Positions 11,936 through 23,565 of a DNA stretch of 64,000 nt are shown here, in pieces. Under the pieces are notes generated by a model. That model was not told where the DNA came from and did no database searches. It saw nothing but the letters and a program-made list of their open reading frames with translations. The DNA is from Callorhinus ursinus (taxonomy: Eukaryota > Chordata > Mammalia > Carnivora > Otariidae). Made by a program: the position numbers and the translations under genes. Location: assembly GCF_003265705.1 (NCBI RefSeq), contig NW_020312785.1:16585066-16649065 (forward strand), in the 5' to 3' direction. Each line of letters starts with the position of its first letter. Position 1 is the first letter of the stretch.

Positions 11936-12039
11936 TATCTGTGAGTTTTGGACACATCTTGTCATTTATAATACACCATGGATGATAAGTAAGAAAACAA
12001 GGAGACTTAAAATAATGTTACGAAAGAAATAAAAATATT

Positions 12040-13545
12040 TACAAAAAAAGAAAAAAACAAAGGATATGCAATGAAAAGCCAAAGACCTAGAATAACCAAC
12101 ACAATAATATTGAGGGGAAAAAACAAAATTGGATGACCGACAATACTCAACTTCAGGACTTATTGTAAAACTATAGTAACCAAAACTGTATGGTATTGAT
12201 AAAAGAATAGACAAATAATTCAATGGAACAGAATAGAGAACCCAAACATAAACCAACACAAAAGAAAACAACTGATCTTTGGTAAAAGAACAAATGCAAT
12301 TTAATAAAGAAAAAATAGTGTGTTCAACAAATAGTGCAGGAAGAAGTGGGCAGACACATGCAAAAAATATGAATCTAAACACAAACCTTACAATTTTCAC
12401 AAAAATATTTACTTACAATTGATCATAGACCTAAAGGTAAAATGAAATCCTATAAAACTCCTGGAATATAGCAAGAGAAAATCTAGATGACTTTGGGTTT
12501 AGAGATGCCAAAATATACAAAGAACTCTTAAAATTCAACAACAAATACCAACAACCCAATCAAAAATGTGGAAAAGATTTTAGACTCCTCATCGAAGATA
12601 CAGATGAAAAATAAGCACATGAGAAGATGCTACACATCATATGTCATTAGGGAGTTGTAAAAATAAAACACCAGTGAGGTACCGCTACACATTTATAGGA
12701 TGGTTAAACCTCAGAACACTTCCAACCCTGAATCCTGACAAGGATGTGGAGAAAAAGGAATATCCATTCATTGCTGGTGGGAATGCAAAGTGATACAGCC
12801 ACTTTGGAAGACCATTTGCCAATTTCTTAAAATGCTAAGCATACTCTTATTGTATAATCCAGCAATTACTCTCCTTGGTATTTACATAAACAAGTTGAGC
12901 ATCATGACCACCAAAAACCATCACACAAATGTTTGTAGAAGCTTTATTCATAATTGTCAAAAATTACAAATAAATAAGATGTTCTTCAGTGGGTAAAGGA
13001 ATAAATTGTGGTACATCCAGAAAATGGGATATTATTTGCAATGTAAGGAAATGAGCTTTTAAGGCATTTAAAAGACATGGATGAAATCTCAGGCATTTTT
13101 CTAGGTGAAATAAGTTGATCAAAAAGAAAAGACCACAATCCTGTTTGATTCTAGCTATACAACATTCTAGCAAAGATAAAACTATGAAGACATTAAAAGA
13201 ATTAGTTGTTGCCAGGCATTTGATGGGTAAGAGTAAGAAATGAACAGATGGAACACAAGGTAGTTTTAAGGCATTGAAACTATTCTATACAATACTATAA
13301 TAGTGTATATATGCCATTATTCGTCTGCCAAAACCTATGGAATGATCAACACAAAGAGTGAACCCAAAAATAGACTATAGACTTAATAATAATATATTAG
13401 CACTGGTTCATCAGTTGTAGCAAATATTAAAAGCTAATGCATGTGAAGAGGGAGTGGGGAAAGAAAGGTCTATGGTAACTGTAGTTTCTACTCAATTTTT
13501 GTATGAACTTAAAACCTTCCTAAAAGAGGTAAATTGCTTTTTAAA
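12040..13545 (+). mobile_element. Old L1M-type element, ORF2 3' part and 3' UTR
   Basis: Plus-strand blocks in L1 order are 'caatggaacagaatagagaa' (12221), 'gtgttcaacaaatagtgc', 'aaccttacaatttt', 'gatgctacacatcatatgtc' (about 12628), 'cattgctggtgggaatgcaa' (12768), 'ttgtggtacatccagaaaat' (13007) and a degenerate 3' UTR. The 68-codon frame at 12790-12996 is a piece of this ORF2. The 144-codon minus-strand frame at 11966-12400 is antisense to it. Many substitutions show it is old. Confidence 0.82.
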
Positions 13546-15328
13546 AGTATATATAGTATTTTAAATAGAATCAGTAGTATATATCCCATACATAACATAG
13601 AATTCATTGAAGGGTAACAATGAATCCCACATGGAAGCATTTCACTTCAATGTGAGAACAAATAGTCTAATGACTCGAAATATTAAATAGTGGGACTGAC
13701 TGCTTTTGAATATGGTGAATTTTTGTCATTGGAATTGTTAAAGCAGAGGCTTGATTATCATTCTTTGGCTACAGTGCTAAAGAGATTTATGTGTGCATTG
13801 ATGGGTGGGAAAAAAATAAACTCTCTCAACATATCCAACCATGATTTTACATAATTTTATAAGAAATATAAACATCAAATTGCCACTATAGAAAATTAGT
13901 GACCCCATTACTCACCGGTTTTTTAAAATTTAAAATTTATGATATAGGAGTGCCAAATTATGACTCCCTCTTTGAAAATAACTAAACAAAAGAATGCCAT
14001 GTGTAAATATTGCATCTTAATTCCAACAGACTAATTAAAATAATCTTTAGGATAATGAAGAAAACTTGAATTTGGCTGGGTATTTTATATTTATAATGAC
14101 ATAATATTTTGGGGGTATTAGTGACATGGTGGTAATGTACAATCAAAACATCTCCATTAGTAATGGGTGAATTGTTACAACTTCTAAGGTTAACTTTAAA
14201 AATATAACAAAATAAAAAATATATAGGAGGCTACCTGAAAAAAAATTGATAAAAGTACTGAACACATAGTGATTATTATATTATTCATAATGTTGTATTT
14301 ATATTTACTTTGTGTATGTTTGAAATTTCCTATTATAAACTGTGTAATAAAAAATGATTCCTGAAAAAAATAGGAATAACAAGTCATCAGATATTTGGGT
14401 CAGTACTCTGAGGGGCAGATTCTAAAATAATGAAGCAAGGAGATAAGAATTCAGAGGGTAATAGTTTAAAGAAAATGTTGCTGTTCTAAGAGAGATAAGT
14501 GAAAATGTTGAGTGGATGAAACATTAACAGGAAAACAAAAACGGTGTATAAGGGTTAAGGGAGGTAAGTCATATGACACAGCTGTTAATATGTACACAGT
14601 CCTGATAATTAAATCACTGAATATGGGATTAAATTTTAAATGGGGCTATAAAAATGTTGGGAGTGGAAAAGGGAAAGAGAATTTTAAGACTCCTATCAGT
14701 CCCAAGCAAGAGAATATCTGACTTTACTAATAAAACATGTGAAAGTCAATGTTTCAGTATTGGTACATCAGCTCAATTATACAGAAGACCTAGATCAGTT
14801 CCCTCTGATACCATTGGTCCCTTCTTGGTAGGTGGTTGGCTATAGCAATAACCGGCAACAAATTCTCCCACATCAATAAGAGAGAGGACTATTCACCCAT
14901 GGCTTTGTCTTCTTTATTTCTGAGAGGAACGCTGTTCAGAGGAATGTCCCCAGGATAATCTTCAGGTCCCATGGAACCAGGTTATATACATATTTCTCAC
15001 AGCAAAGAAGAGTGAATAGTTGAGTACCTGGAATTTTCAGACTTTACAGAAGAAAACTTCTAAAAATCAGAGAGTGGGAGAAGAGCCATAACCAATATTA
15101 TTTACATTAGAAGCTAAAATTTCCATTTGCTGCTTAAAGGCCACTAGGTAATGTAAAAAAAATATATTGATTTATGAGAGAATACTAAATAAGTATTTAT
15201 TTGGATGTATAGAAATATACTGAAAACGTTGTAAAAACTTTGGGGAGATATTGCCCCTAGGGAAGTTTGAAAACTTACATTGCTTTTTATGATTATATGA
15301 TCTATATTTATTTGGAGTATTTTGCACA
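13546..15328. other. Mostly unassigned; possible L1M 3' end near 14060-14360
   Basis: Phrases such as 'gtgtatgtttgaaatttcc' with a following 'gtgtaataaaaaat' resemble an old L1M 3' end on the plus strand, with low certainty. 14400-15328 has no recognisable element. Confidence 0.35.
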
Positions 15329-15355
15329 TGTGTGTATATGTGTGTGTGTGTGTGT
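15329..15355 (+). repeat. (TG)n microsatellite
   Basis: Short TG run interrupted by 'tatat'. Confidence 0.85.
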
Positions 15356-15479
15356 AAGACCTTATGGCCCTTCCAAAGATGAACTGAACTGTATCATTAC
15401 AATTTTTAAGGTATTATTTTGAGTTGATATCTGCTATCAAATTTATTATTTCTAATCAAATTCATTTTTAATATCCAAG

Positions 15480-15785
15480 AATTTTGGAGCAGGGGGTGCA
15501 CTGTGCTATCGCAAATACTGTACATTCCACTTTTTTTCTTATCTGAGTAACCAAATTTGCTTCAGTAATCACTTCTCAGGAGCCTACAACCCACAGGACC
15601 CTGCCCTCTGAATTGGGCAGTGAAAGGTCACAGTCAGCAGGACAAGGGATTTGGCTGGCTCTCATGGATGTGTATGTTCATAGAATGGTCATTTAATACA
15701 AAAGCCAAATTCTTCACTAATTTTGTTCTATGACCTGGATCTCCCTGGGGTCACTTCAAATAAACACTGAAAAAAAAAAAAAAAA
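15480..15785 (+). other. Possible polyadenylated retrocopy or LTR end
   Basis: A non-low-complexity stretch ends with an AATAAA hexamer at 15760-15765, then 'cactg', then an A-run of about 16 bases to 15785. This is what the 3' end of a reverse-transcribed transcript looks like. I recognise no coding sequence and found no clear TSD. Confidence 0.3.
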
Positions 15786-17325
15786 CAGAAAAAGAAGGAG
15801 AAAAAAATCTAATAGGTATATTAGGAACAGCCAGAGGACAAACTTTCAGTGGGTTACAGTGGGTTATTACAAAAGCTGTTAAATCTCAGGAAAATTTGGA
15901 TCTTTGTCCCTGTGGATCCAATTCATGCAGCTCTCAGTGTTTTCAAAACAACAATATTTTGAAATACTAATGCAGCATTTTTACTAATGTAGTATTACTA
16001 ATGCTACTAAGAAGACTAATGCCACATTTTTCTAAAGTTCCTCAAAGTCAGATAACAGGGAAATAATCAAAGAAGGCAGGATTTATAGGCTTCGTCTTTT
16101 TCTTAAGTGTTTATATAGATATCTTGTTGATATTTGTGATTTTATATTTAAATATTTTAAAATTCTTAAACCATTGAATAATTTTATTTATTTATTTTTC
16201 TTATTTTTTTATTGTAGGTATGTAATAAAAATATAAGTATACTGCATTGCCCATAGAATAAATTAGGAATAATTCCTGAGGTTTAAGATTTTGGGGGAGT
16301 TGACCCAGTCTATTTTTGACTAGTCCACTGCTTGCCTCCTGTTCTCCAATTAAATTGAGCTATTATGTTCTCCATGAAATTGGGTTATCTTCAGATTTCA
16401 TGCCTCTGAAAACATACTTTTATCAAAATGAAATAGCTCCCAACCCCACATTCTTTCACATTTCCAAGCATCTTTTTAGATTAAACGAATGATCCTTTTC
16501 CATTTAGGTTTCTTCAATTCTCTAAGTTTAAATGTAACCACTTTTGGTAAATTTCTACAGCTTCTTATCCATTTCTTTTCTTAAGAAATCTTATGTGTTA
16601 CAGATATTTACCCCTATTTTACATTCTTTACTTGACCCCAAACTTCCAGGAACCAGGGTGTCAGAAGCCTAAGGTATGAATAATTTCCTACTATTCTCAT
16701 TAGATGAAGAAAGTAACTTATTAATAAAATGTGATTAACACAGAGGGAAGAGCAAACGGGGATTTTAATTTTATCTTCTTCTTGTGTCTACATTGGAGAG
16801 TAGGATGTACAGTTCTGTCAGTAACAAATAAAAGAATCATAGGCGATCATAACCAGCTAATCAAATCCATGTGAAGAAAACCATGATGGTGATGTGATTA
16901 TGATAAACTTGATAGCTAGACTCTTTACTAAACACTGATTTTTCCATTCAGTGAGAAGATTTTCTAGGATTTATCTGTTACTCTTTGCAACACATCTAGG
17001 AATTTTCTAAGAGTGAGTTCAGTAAAATTCATAAAAATGAACCAAAATTTCATCCCTTTGTTGTCCAGCTCTTATGCCTTGGTTCATAATAGTTTGCTCA
17101 TTTTTCAAGAATGAAAGTAAAGGATACTTACAGTGTACATCCAATATTCAACATATGTAAAATAATGTGTGGCTGGATGACTGAATATGCAAGTCCATGT
17201 AACTCAGGTTTTTCAAGGGAAAAGAAATGAAAATAAATTCTTCAGATGAAAATTTTGTAATATTGAGATTTTCTGGGAATATTCAAGGTCAGAATGTGTT
17301 CTCTGATTTAAAGCTCAACACATCT
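15786..17325. other. Unassigned sequence
   Basis: AT-rich. No gene or named repeat recognised. Confidence 0.5.
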
Positions 17326-17510
17326 TTTTTAAATGATTTTTTATTGCAGTATAGTTGACACATGGTACATTAGTTTCAGTGATTTGAAAAGTCGATATGT
17401 TATGCTATACTCACTACAAGCGTAGCTACCATCTGTCATCATACCATGCTATGATTGTCAGTTATTTCATTGTATTTCTGTAATTGTTAAAGTGACTCCC
17501 ATCTGCATCA
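17326..17510 (-). mobile_element. L1 3' UTR fragment
   Basis: The plus strand reads 'attgcagtatagttgacac', 'acattagtttcag', then 'tatgctatactcactacaag' and 'tagctaccatctgtcat'. These are reverse-strand blocks of the L1MA-type 3' UTR. No ORF2 sequence is attached. Confidence 0.75.
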
Positions 17511-17668
17511 ATAGAACTGAGTCCTAGAGACACTGAGTTTACATTTAATTATTTCTGATTAAAACCCAATGTTGACCCTGAAAAAAAAAAAAAAGCTCCA
17601 AATATCTGTAATACATTTACCTCATGAGGGAATGAGTTACTTTTCCCTGCTTCAAATATCCCCAGCAG

Positions 17669-17855
17669 ACACCTGGGTAGCTCAGTCGGTTAAGCATCTG
17701 CCTTCAGCTCTGGTCATGATCCCAGGGTCCTGGGATGGAGCCCTGCATCGGGCTCCCTGCTCAGCGGGGAGTCTTCTTCTCCCTCTCCCTCTGCTGCTCC
17801 CCCAACTTATGCTCTCTCTCTCAAATAAATGAATAAAATCTAAAAAAAAATAAAA
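17669..17855 (+). mobile_element. Can-SINE
   Basis: Complete body with head 'acctgggtagctcagtcgg', middle 'gggagtcttcttctccctct' and a tail of 'aaataaatgaataaaatct' plus A-run. No convincing TSD beyond a short 'ccagca' on both sides. The 87-codon frame at 17569-17832 is SINE-derived. Confidence 0.9.
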
Positions 17856-18179
17856 ACCAGCAAAGCTTGGAAATGCAGTCTCTTAATATTGCATTAGGAA
17901 AAAAATGTTCAAGTAAACTATTATAGCAAATTTCATGAACAAAAAGATTTTTTTCTATTATATTCCAAATTTCATGTGTATTTTATAATTTTCATCTTAC
18001 TTGATAAGTTGGCAGCATTAGATATGATTTCTTTCTTCCTTTGCCTGTCTTTGCTTCCATCACATTCTACTCATGATTTTTCATTTATCTTTATGTGACT
18101 TTCATTTTTTACTTATTTTTCAGTTTCTTCTCATCAAATCAACTCTTCAGGGGGTGGGGATTTTGAATGTTCTGCTTTA

Positions 18180-19175
18180 GGCTCCCCTCTCACTGAACAT
18201 TCTCCTTCTAAGTTATCTATTAAGTACATTTCTTTTCAAAATCGTTTTTTTTTATTTCCTCCAGATACATATCTGTGTATTTAATATATGTATTTGGATT
18301 CTCTTAGACCTCAACTAGGCAAACAGCATTTTTCACATCATACTATTTTCTCTTCAATGGTTTCCTACCTCATTAAAGGGCACCATCCTCTCCTGAATTA
18401 CTTAAGCCAGATAGTTAGGACTTAGCTTTAACTCCCTGCCCCACTCACCAAGTTAGGAGAATTTTAGACCTACATATCACAAATCCTCCACAGCTCCCCT
18501 TCTCCAAAATGCCAAGCCCTGTATTGAAGTCTCCATCATCACTGTCTCACAAGATCCACTCTTGCTCAAAAACCCATGTACTTTTCTCTGTAATGCAGTG
18601 TGAATGAACTTTAAAACTCAAATATAATTAGGACACATCCTTGTTTAGAATTCTTTAGAGGTTGTCTTCTTTGTATGAAGTGCAATCTTAACATGTTGTC
18701 TGGAAATTCCATGTCTTCCTTTCTTTCCAATTTTATACCTCACTGTTTCTTCCTTGTTTCCTATGCTCCAGGTGTGGCTTTCTTTCAGTTCCTCAAATAT
18801 CCTGTCTTTCTCCTACTGCATGCATTCACCAGTTATTTCCCTTCTGGAACGTACTTCCTTTCCACATTCATCTGCCCAACAACCCCCACAGCTCCTGCTC
18901 CATACACATACACTATATCCCTTAAACCTATTAAATGTGAGGTCAGAGCTTTCATGCTTATTTGGAAAGACTTTCTTGATTCCCCAGTCTAGCTAAGTAT
19001 CTTGGTTATACCCTTCCCTAATATGTTGCTTCATTCTGTAATGCTTAATTGTATGTGCAATATCTCCATTCTTGGCTAAATTATAATTTCCATGAGAACA
19101 TGGATTATATTTACTTTCTTCATGGCTCCTTCTCCACTTTGTGTAGAAGCTAGTAAGACCTCAGTGTTCACTGGA
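18180..19175 (+). mobile_element. L2 (LINE-2) 3' region
   Basis: An ancient L2 copy in the plus direction. Blocks in the remembered L2 order are 'aagggcaccatc...ttaagccaga' (about 18376), 'tgaactttaaaactcaaata', 'tttctttcagttcctcaaat' (18780), 'ttcccttctggaacgtactt', 'tgtgaggtcagagctttcat', 'gactttcttgattccccagt' and 'ccatgagaacatggatta'. The plus-strand frames at 18675-18996 lie in this relic and do not indicate a gene. Confidence 0.8.
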
Positions 19176-19193
19176 TGGAAAAACTAACCTAAC

Positions 19194-19242
19194 CATGATC
19201 CCAGAGTCCTGGGATTGAGTCCCGCATAGGGCTCCCTGCTCC
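19194..19242 (+). mobile_element. 49-bp internal Can-SINE fragment
   Basis: It matches positions 21217-21265 of the Can-SINE 2 kb downstream in 48 of 49 bases. It lacks the head, CT-rich block, tail and TSD, so it did not arise as a normal SINE insertion. Confidence 0.85.
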
Positions 19243-21152
19243 TAATATAATGATTTGGATAAGTTAAGTTTTAGAACTTGAAGTACAGAGAAAGGTTTCT
19301 GAAACATGCCTGAATAACAATACAAAAGAATGAAGAAAGGATCTGTCTGTGCTTATATCGTTTTGCCTTTCCTTAGAAAAACCCAAACAAATAAATAATA
19401 GTGAGTTATTTATATAGGTACTTATACTTATTTTGGGTGATATTCTACTAGGTTTGGACTAGTCTCTTTGTGGGAATGTAATTACTGTTAAGCAGGGTAG
19501 AGTAAAAATGTTAAAGAGGGATTAACATCTCTCAAGTTTAAATTGAAAGTCAAATCATAATAGTAATTTATCAATGAAAACAAATATAAGGTTTGAGAAT
19601 AGTGTCCTTGTCTTTACTTCATAACCTTTTAAAATAAGGATTTCTTCTCAAGTATGAATAGTCATGAAAAAAATTTAGACCATTTGCCCTTCTATTGATG
19701 ACAGTAAAAATACAGCTTATGTCTTTAAGGGCAAGTTTTTAAAATTTATAATGATATTAAGCTCCAGAATTTCTAATAAAGCAGCACAATAAGAAATCAA
19801 GACCCTTGGTATTATTTTCTTTTATGTATCCAAAGTAGAGTTTGGAGAATAGAATGAAAGGTAACTGCATGGACAGTAACATAATTTTCATGCTCTGAAT
19901 GATAGATATTAGAATTAGATAATAGAAGTAGAAGTAGAGTTAATAATGGCAACCAGCAAATCTATACATCTCAAATTGCCAAAAGCACTTATTTTATTAA
20001 AATATAAATTACAGTAAATATTCTACCAAATAAGACCCTCCCATGATTCGAACTACATTTTTTAAATATGATGCAGTCAAGATTCTTCTAAAGTCAAATT
20101 AGATAATTTTCTCTTTGGACATGAAGTCCATCAGCTTCTTTCTCCTTTCCCACTTTCTCTGTTTAGCTGGTATACAAGTTTTATATTTATTTTTATAAGA
20201 GGGAAAAGAAAAATATATTGAGTGATCTAAGAATTCCAAGCTTCATGCATTAATACAGACCTCTGAAGAAATTCTCATGTTGGAATATTGTGTTGTTAGT
20301 ACATTGCTCTTCTCTCAGTTAAGTAATACTTTTGTATTTTCTTGTTCTAATTCTTTCTTTCCTATACTATTATTCTACAAGATATTTGTCCTTTCTTGCT
20401 TGCTTTGCAGGGACCTAAGTTTCCTTTGAAGAGCTCTTCTTTCTTTTAAGAGTACCTCTTCTGTTTAGTTCTTTTTGAATCAACCAACCTCTCTAGCAAA
20501 GCCATATGATTCCAATTTTATTCTTTATCTCTGATCAGGAAACACAATTGTTCTTATCTTTCAGCAATTTCAAAAACCCTCACATTATTGTTGAATTAAT
20601 GACTCAACAAAACAACATGCTCTCAACAACTTATTCTTTGATTTGATCAAGATAATAAAATTAAAGAAAGAGCTTGTTTGATCCATATGTCTTTAAAGTC
20701 ATAAAACCTGACATGAAAACATTGCAGCACATAGTGATTGGCTGAATATAGGAGTAGGGTGGTTTGGGAATCAAACAGGATTCTGGAGGTATCAAGTAAG
20801 TGTATGCTGGAAATTCCACTTCTAATAATGATACAGAAGTCAGAAAGAGTTTCTTTTGCATAGGGAGAGAAAGATTTTTGTTGTAGCTTTTTTGAGTATA
20901 GTCATTGCATCTCTGGGCTGGGTTTTACCAAAAATTATAGACATACACATCATTCTTCAGGCTCTGTATTAGAATTTGAGCTACTAGTAGTAACAATTAT
21001 AGACTGTCTAGGTCATTAGATGATGCTCAGAATTCTCTGAGCAGTATGGCTTATGTAACTGTTCTTTTGCGTCAACCCTTGTATCCTATCATTTTAACTT
21101 GTGATTTTACCTTTAACAGATCAATTTCTGGAAATGTTTTGAAACTTTTTGT
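19243..21152. other. Unassigned sequence
   Basis: AT-rich, without recognisable gene or repeat. The minus-strand 66-codon frame at 20661-20861 has no known domain. Confidence 0.5.
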
Positions 21153-21167
21153 AATAATTAGAACTCA

Positions 21168-21381
21168 TGGGGCACCTGGGTGGCTCAGTCATTAAGTGTC
21201 TGCCTTCGGCTCAGGTCATGATCCCAGGGTCCTGGGATTGAGTCCCGCATAGGGCTCCCTGCTCCGCGGGAAGCCTGCTTCTCCCTCTCCCACTACCCCT
21301 GCTTGTGTTCCCTCTCTCGCTGTGTCTCTCTCTGTCAAATAAACAAATAGAATCTTTAAAAAAAATTTTAAAAATTAAAAA
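21168..21381 (+). mobile_element. Can-SINE, young
   Basis: Full copy with head 'ggggcacctgggtggctcag', the 'ccgcgggaagcctgcttct' variant and 'gtgttccctctctcgctgtg', then an A-rich tail. Perfect 15-bp TSD aataattagaactca (21153-21167 and 21382-21396) indicates a recent insertion. Confidence 0.95.
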
Positions 21382-21396
21382 AATAATTAGAACTCA

Positions 21397-23267
21397 GTTC
21401 CTACTCCAAGTAGAAGCCTTCACAGAGTTTTGCAGGAGAGTCTGACATTAGGATCATCATGAAGTTATCTGTTTAGCAGTGGGAGAATCACTCAAGAGAT
21501 GGTATCATTGGTATTAAGACACAAAGAGAAAAGTATTTAAGAAATCACATTCTGAATGAGTAATTAGCCACAAATCAGGAAACTAAAGGCTAAATTCTGA
21601 GAGGAAAGGAGAAAATGCCACACTAAGTATAAACATTATCTTAAACCACTTTTAAGAGGAAAAACATACTTTGAAACAGCAAACCTCTGAAAAAAGAAAA
21701 TTGTCACATTGCTTTAAAAGACCTGAAATGCATTACCACTGAAAGAAATTATAAAATTGTCTTCCCTTGAGTTCTGAGAATGAAGTAGAATAAGAAAGTG
21801 TCTGAAAGTGTTCAGGAAATGAAATAGACTAATTGCACTCTCAAGGTCTTTCCCGAACCTATAATTTTATGAATACTTCATTAACTTTAGTCATATTAAA
21901 TAAAAACTGTCATAAAACAAAAATTCATTTTGTGGTCATAGAAGTTACATTTTTACCCATAGTACCTTCCCTTTCTGACAATTTCAGAACAATAATTAAT
22001 AACACAATCACATGGAAAAAGTACTATGTAGCTAAAAAAATACATTTAAAATTGGTCTCCAAATATTTAAGTAAGGTACAAAGTTTTACATGAGTTCTAC
22101 TTAAAATACAATCTCTGAATATATTGGAATAGAATATAGGGGAAAAAACCAAGAAGTATACATGAGTATTCTTCAATTTTACTAAGTTTTTTTGGTTGCT
22201 GTTCAGAAATAGATTTCCTTTAACAATACTTTACAAACACTCTGTAATGCTTTACAATTAAGAAAAATACTTTCACATATGTTTGCATTTGCAATTTCAT
22301 CTAAATGATCTTTAAACCTGCATTCCAAATTAGGAGTCACCAGAGTAGACTGACTATTGCTTTCCTCACTTAAAAAAGAACAGTTCCATTTTCTTCTGTA
22401 GTGTTTCAATTTTGTACTTCATAAAATTTTACTTGCAAAAAGTCCAACTGCATGTAAAAATTTATTGGACATCACTTCTTTAAAGTGATTTTTGCAATTC
22501 CCAAAACAGACCGAAAAATCCAAATATGTTGGTACACTTGAAACTACGAGAATTGTAAACTCCTTGAATAAAGGCTTTAATATTACATTTGTATAAGAGT
22601 AACATCTTTATTTTTATAGCATGTTTTAAATGCACAAAATTAACCAAATTAAACACGATACAGAGATTATGGAAGAATGGGTTTAAATAAACAAGTCCTA
22701 AACTATTTTTATTTTGTATTAAAATTATCCATGGATGACTTCATATTTTAAGTTTTTCAAATTATTGGCTTTGTTTTCTTTTCACTATTTTAATATTTTC
22801 AAGAAATTACAGCTTTATTTGGGAAAGTTAATCTTTGATAGTAATATTTATGAAAATATACCCATCTCATTAATTTGAAACATTCTAAATATCTAATAAG
22901 ATAAGTGAGATGGTTTTAAATAATTAGAGGACTGCCAAAACTGCCATTTCCAGGTCAAAAAATAAGAAATGATCCTGAACAGGAATCAGATGACCTCTGA
23001 AAATTTTATCTTTTTCGTAATTATGCTGATGTTAATAAATTTAGACAATCTTCATTTAATTTTATTTTATGATAATATTAAGATTGAATACTAAAAAAGA
23101 TGCAATTAATCAATAAAATGCTATAATATTTTGGATATGAAATATCTTTTTAAAACCTCTTTTAAAATTCAGATCTTTTAGTTCTAATGAAAAGCAATAA
23201 TAAAGGTTAAAATACAATGAAGAAAAAAAGTTGGGGCGTAATAGGTAATAGGTAATATTTTACCTAT
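21397..23267. other. Unassigned sequence
   Basis: No gene or named repeat seen. Just left of the L1 insertion site (23240-23266) is a small inverted repeat, aggtaa...ttacct. Confidence 0.5.
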
Positions 23268-23565
23268 AAAATATGTATTTTATTTTATTTTTTTAATTTT
23301 ATTATGTTATGTTAGTCACCATACAATACATCATTAAATTTTGATGTAGTGATCCATGATCCATTGTTTTTGTATAACAGCCAGTGCTCCATGCAGTACG
23401 TGCCCTCCTTAATACCCATCACCAGGCTAACCCATCCCCCACCCTCCTCCCCTCTAACACCCTCTTTGTTTCTCAGAGTCCACAGTCTCTCATGGTTCAT
23501 CTCTCCCTCCAATCCCCTCCCCCTTCATTTTTCCCTTCCTTCTCCTAGTGTCCTCCTGCTATTCC

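Noticed and set aside
11966..12400. 144-codon minus-strand frame, the longest outside the full-length L1 in the left half
   Set aside because: Antisense to old L1 ORF2. No domain, and Phe/Tyr/Ile richness from AT bias.
18675..18996. 105- and 80-codon plus-strand frames
   Set aside because: They lie in the L2 3' region, whose block order explains the sequence.
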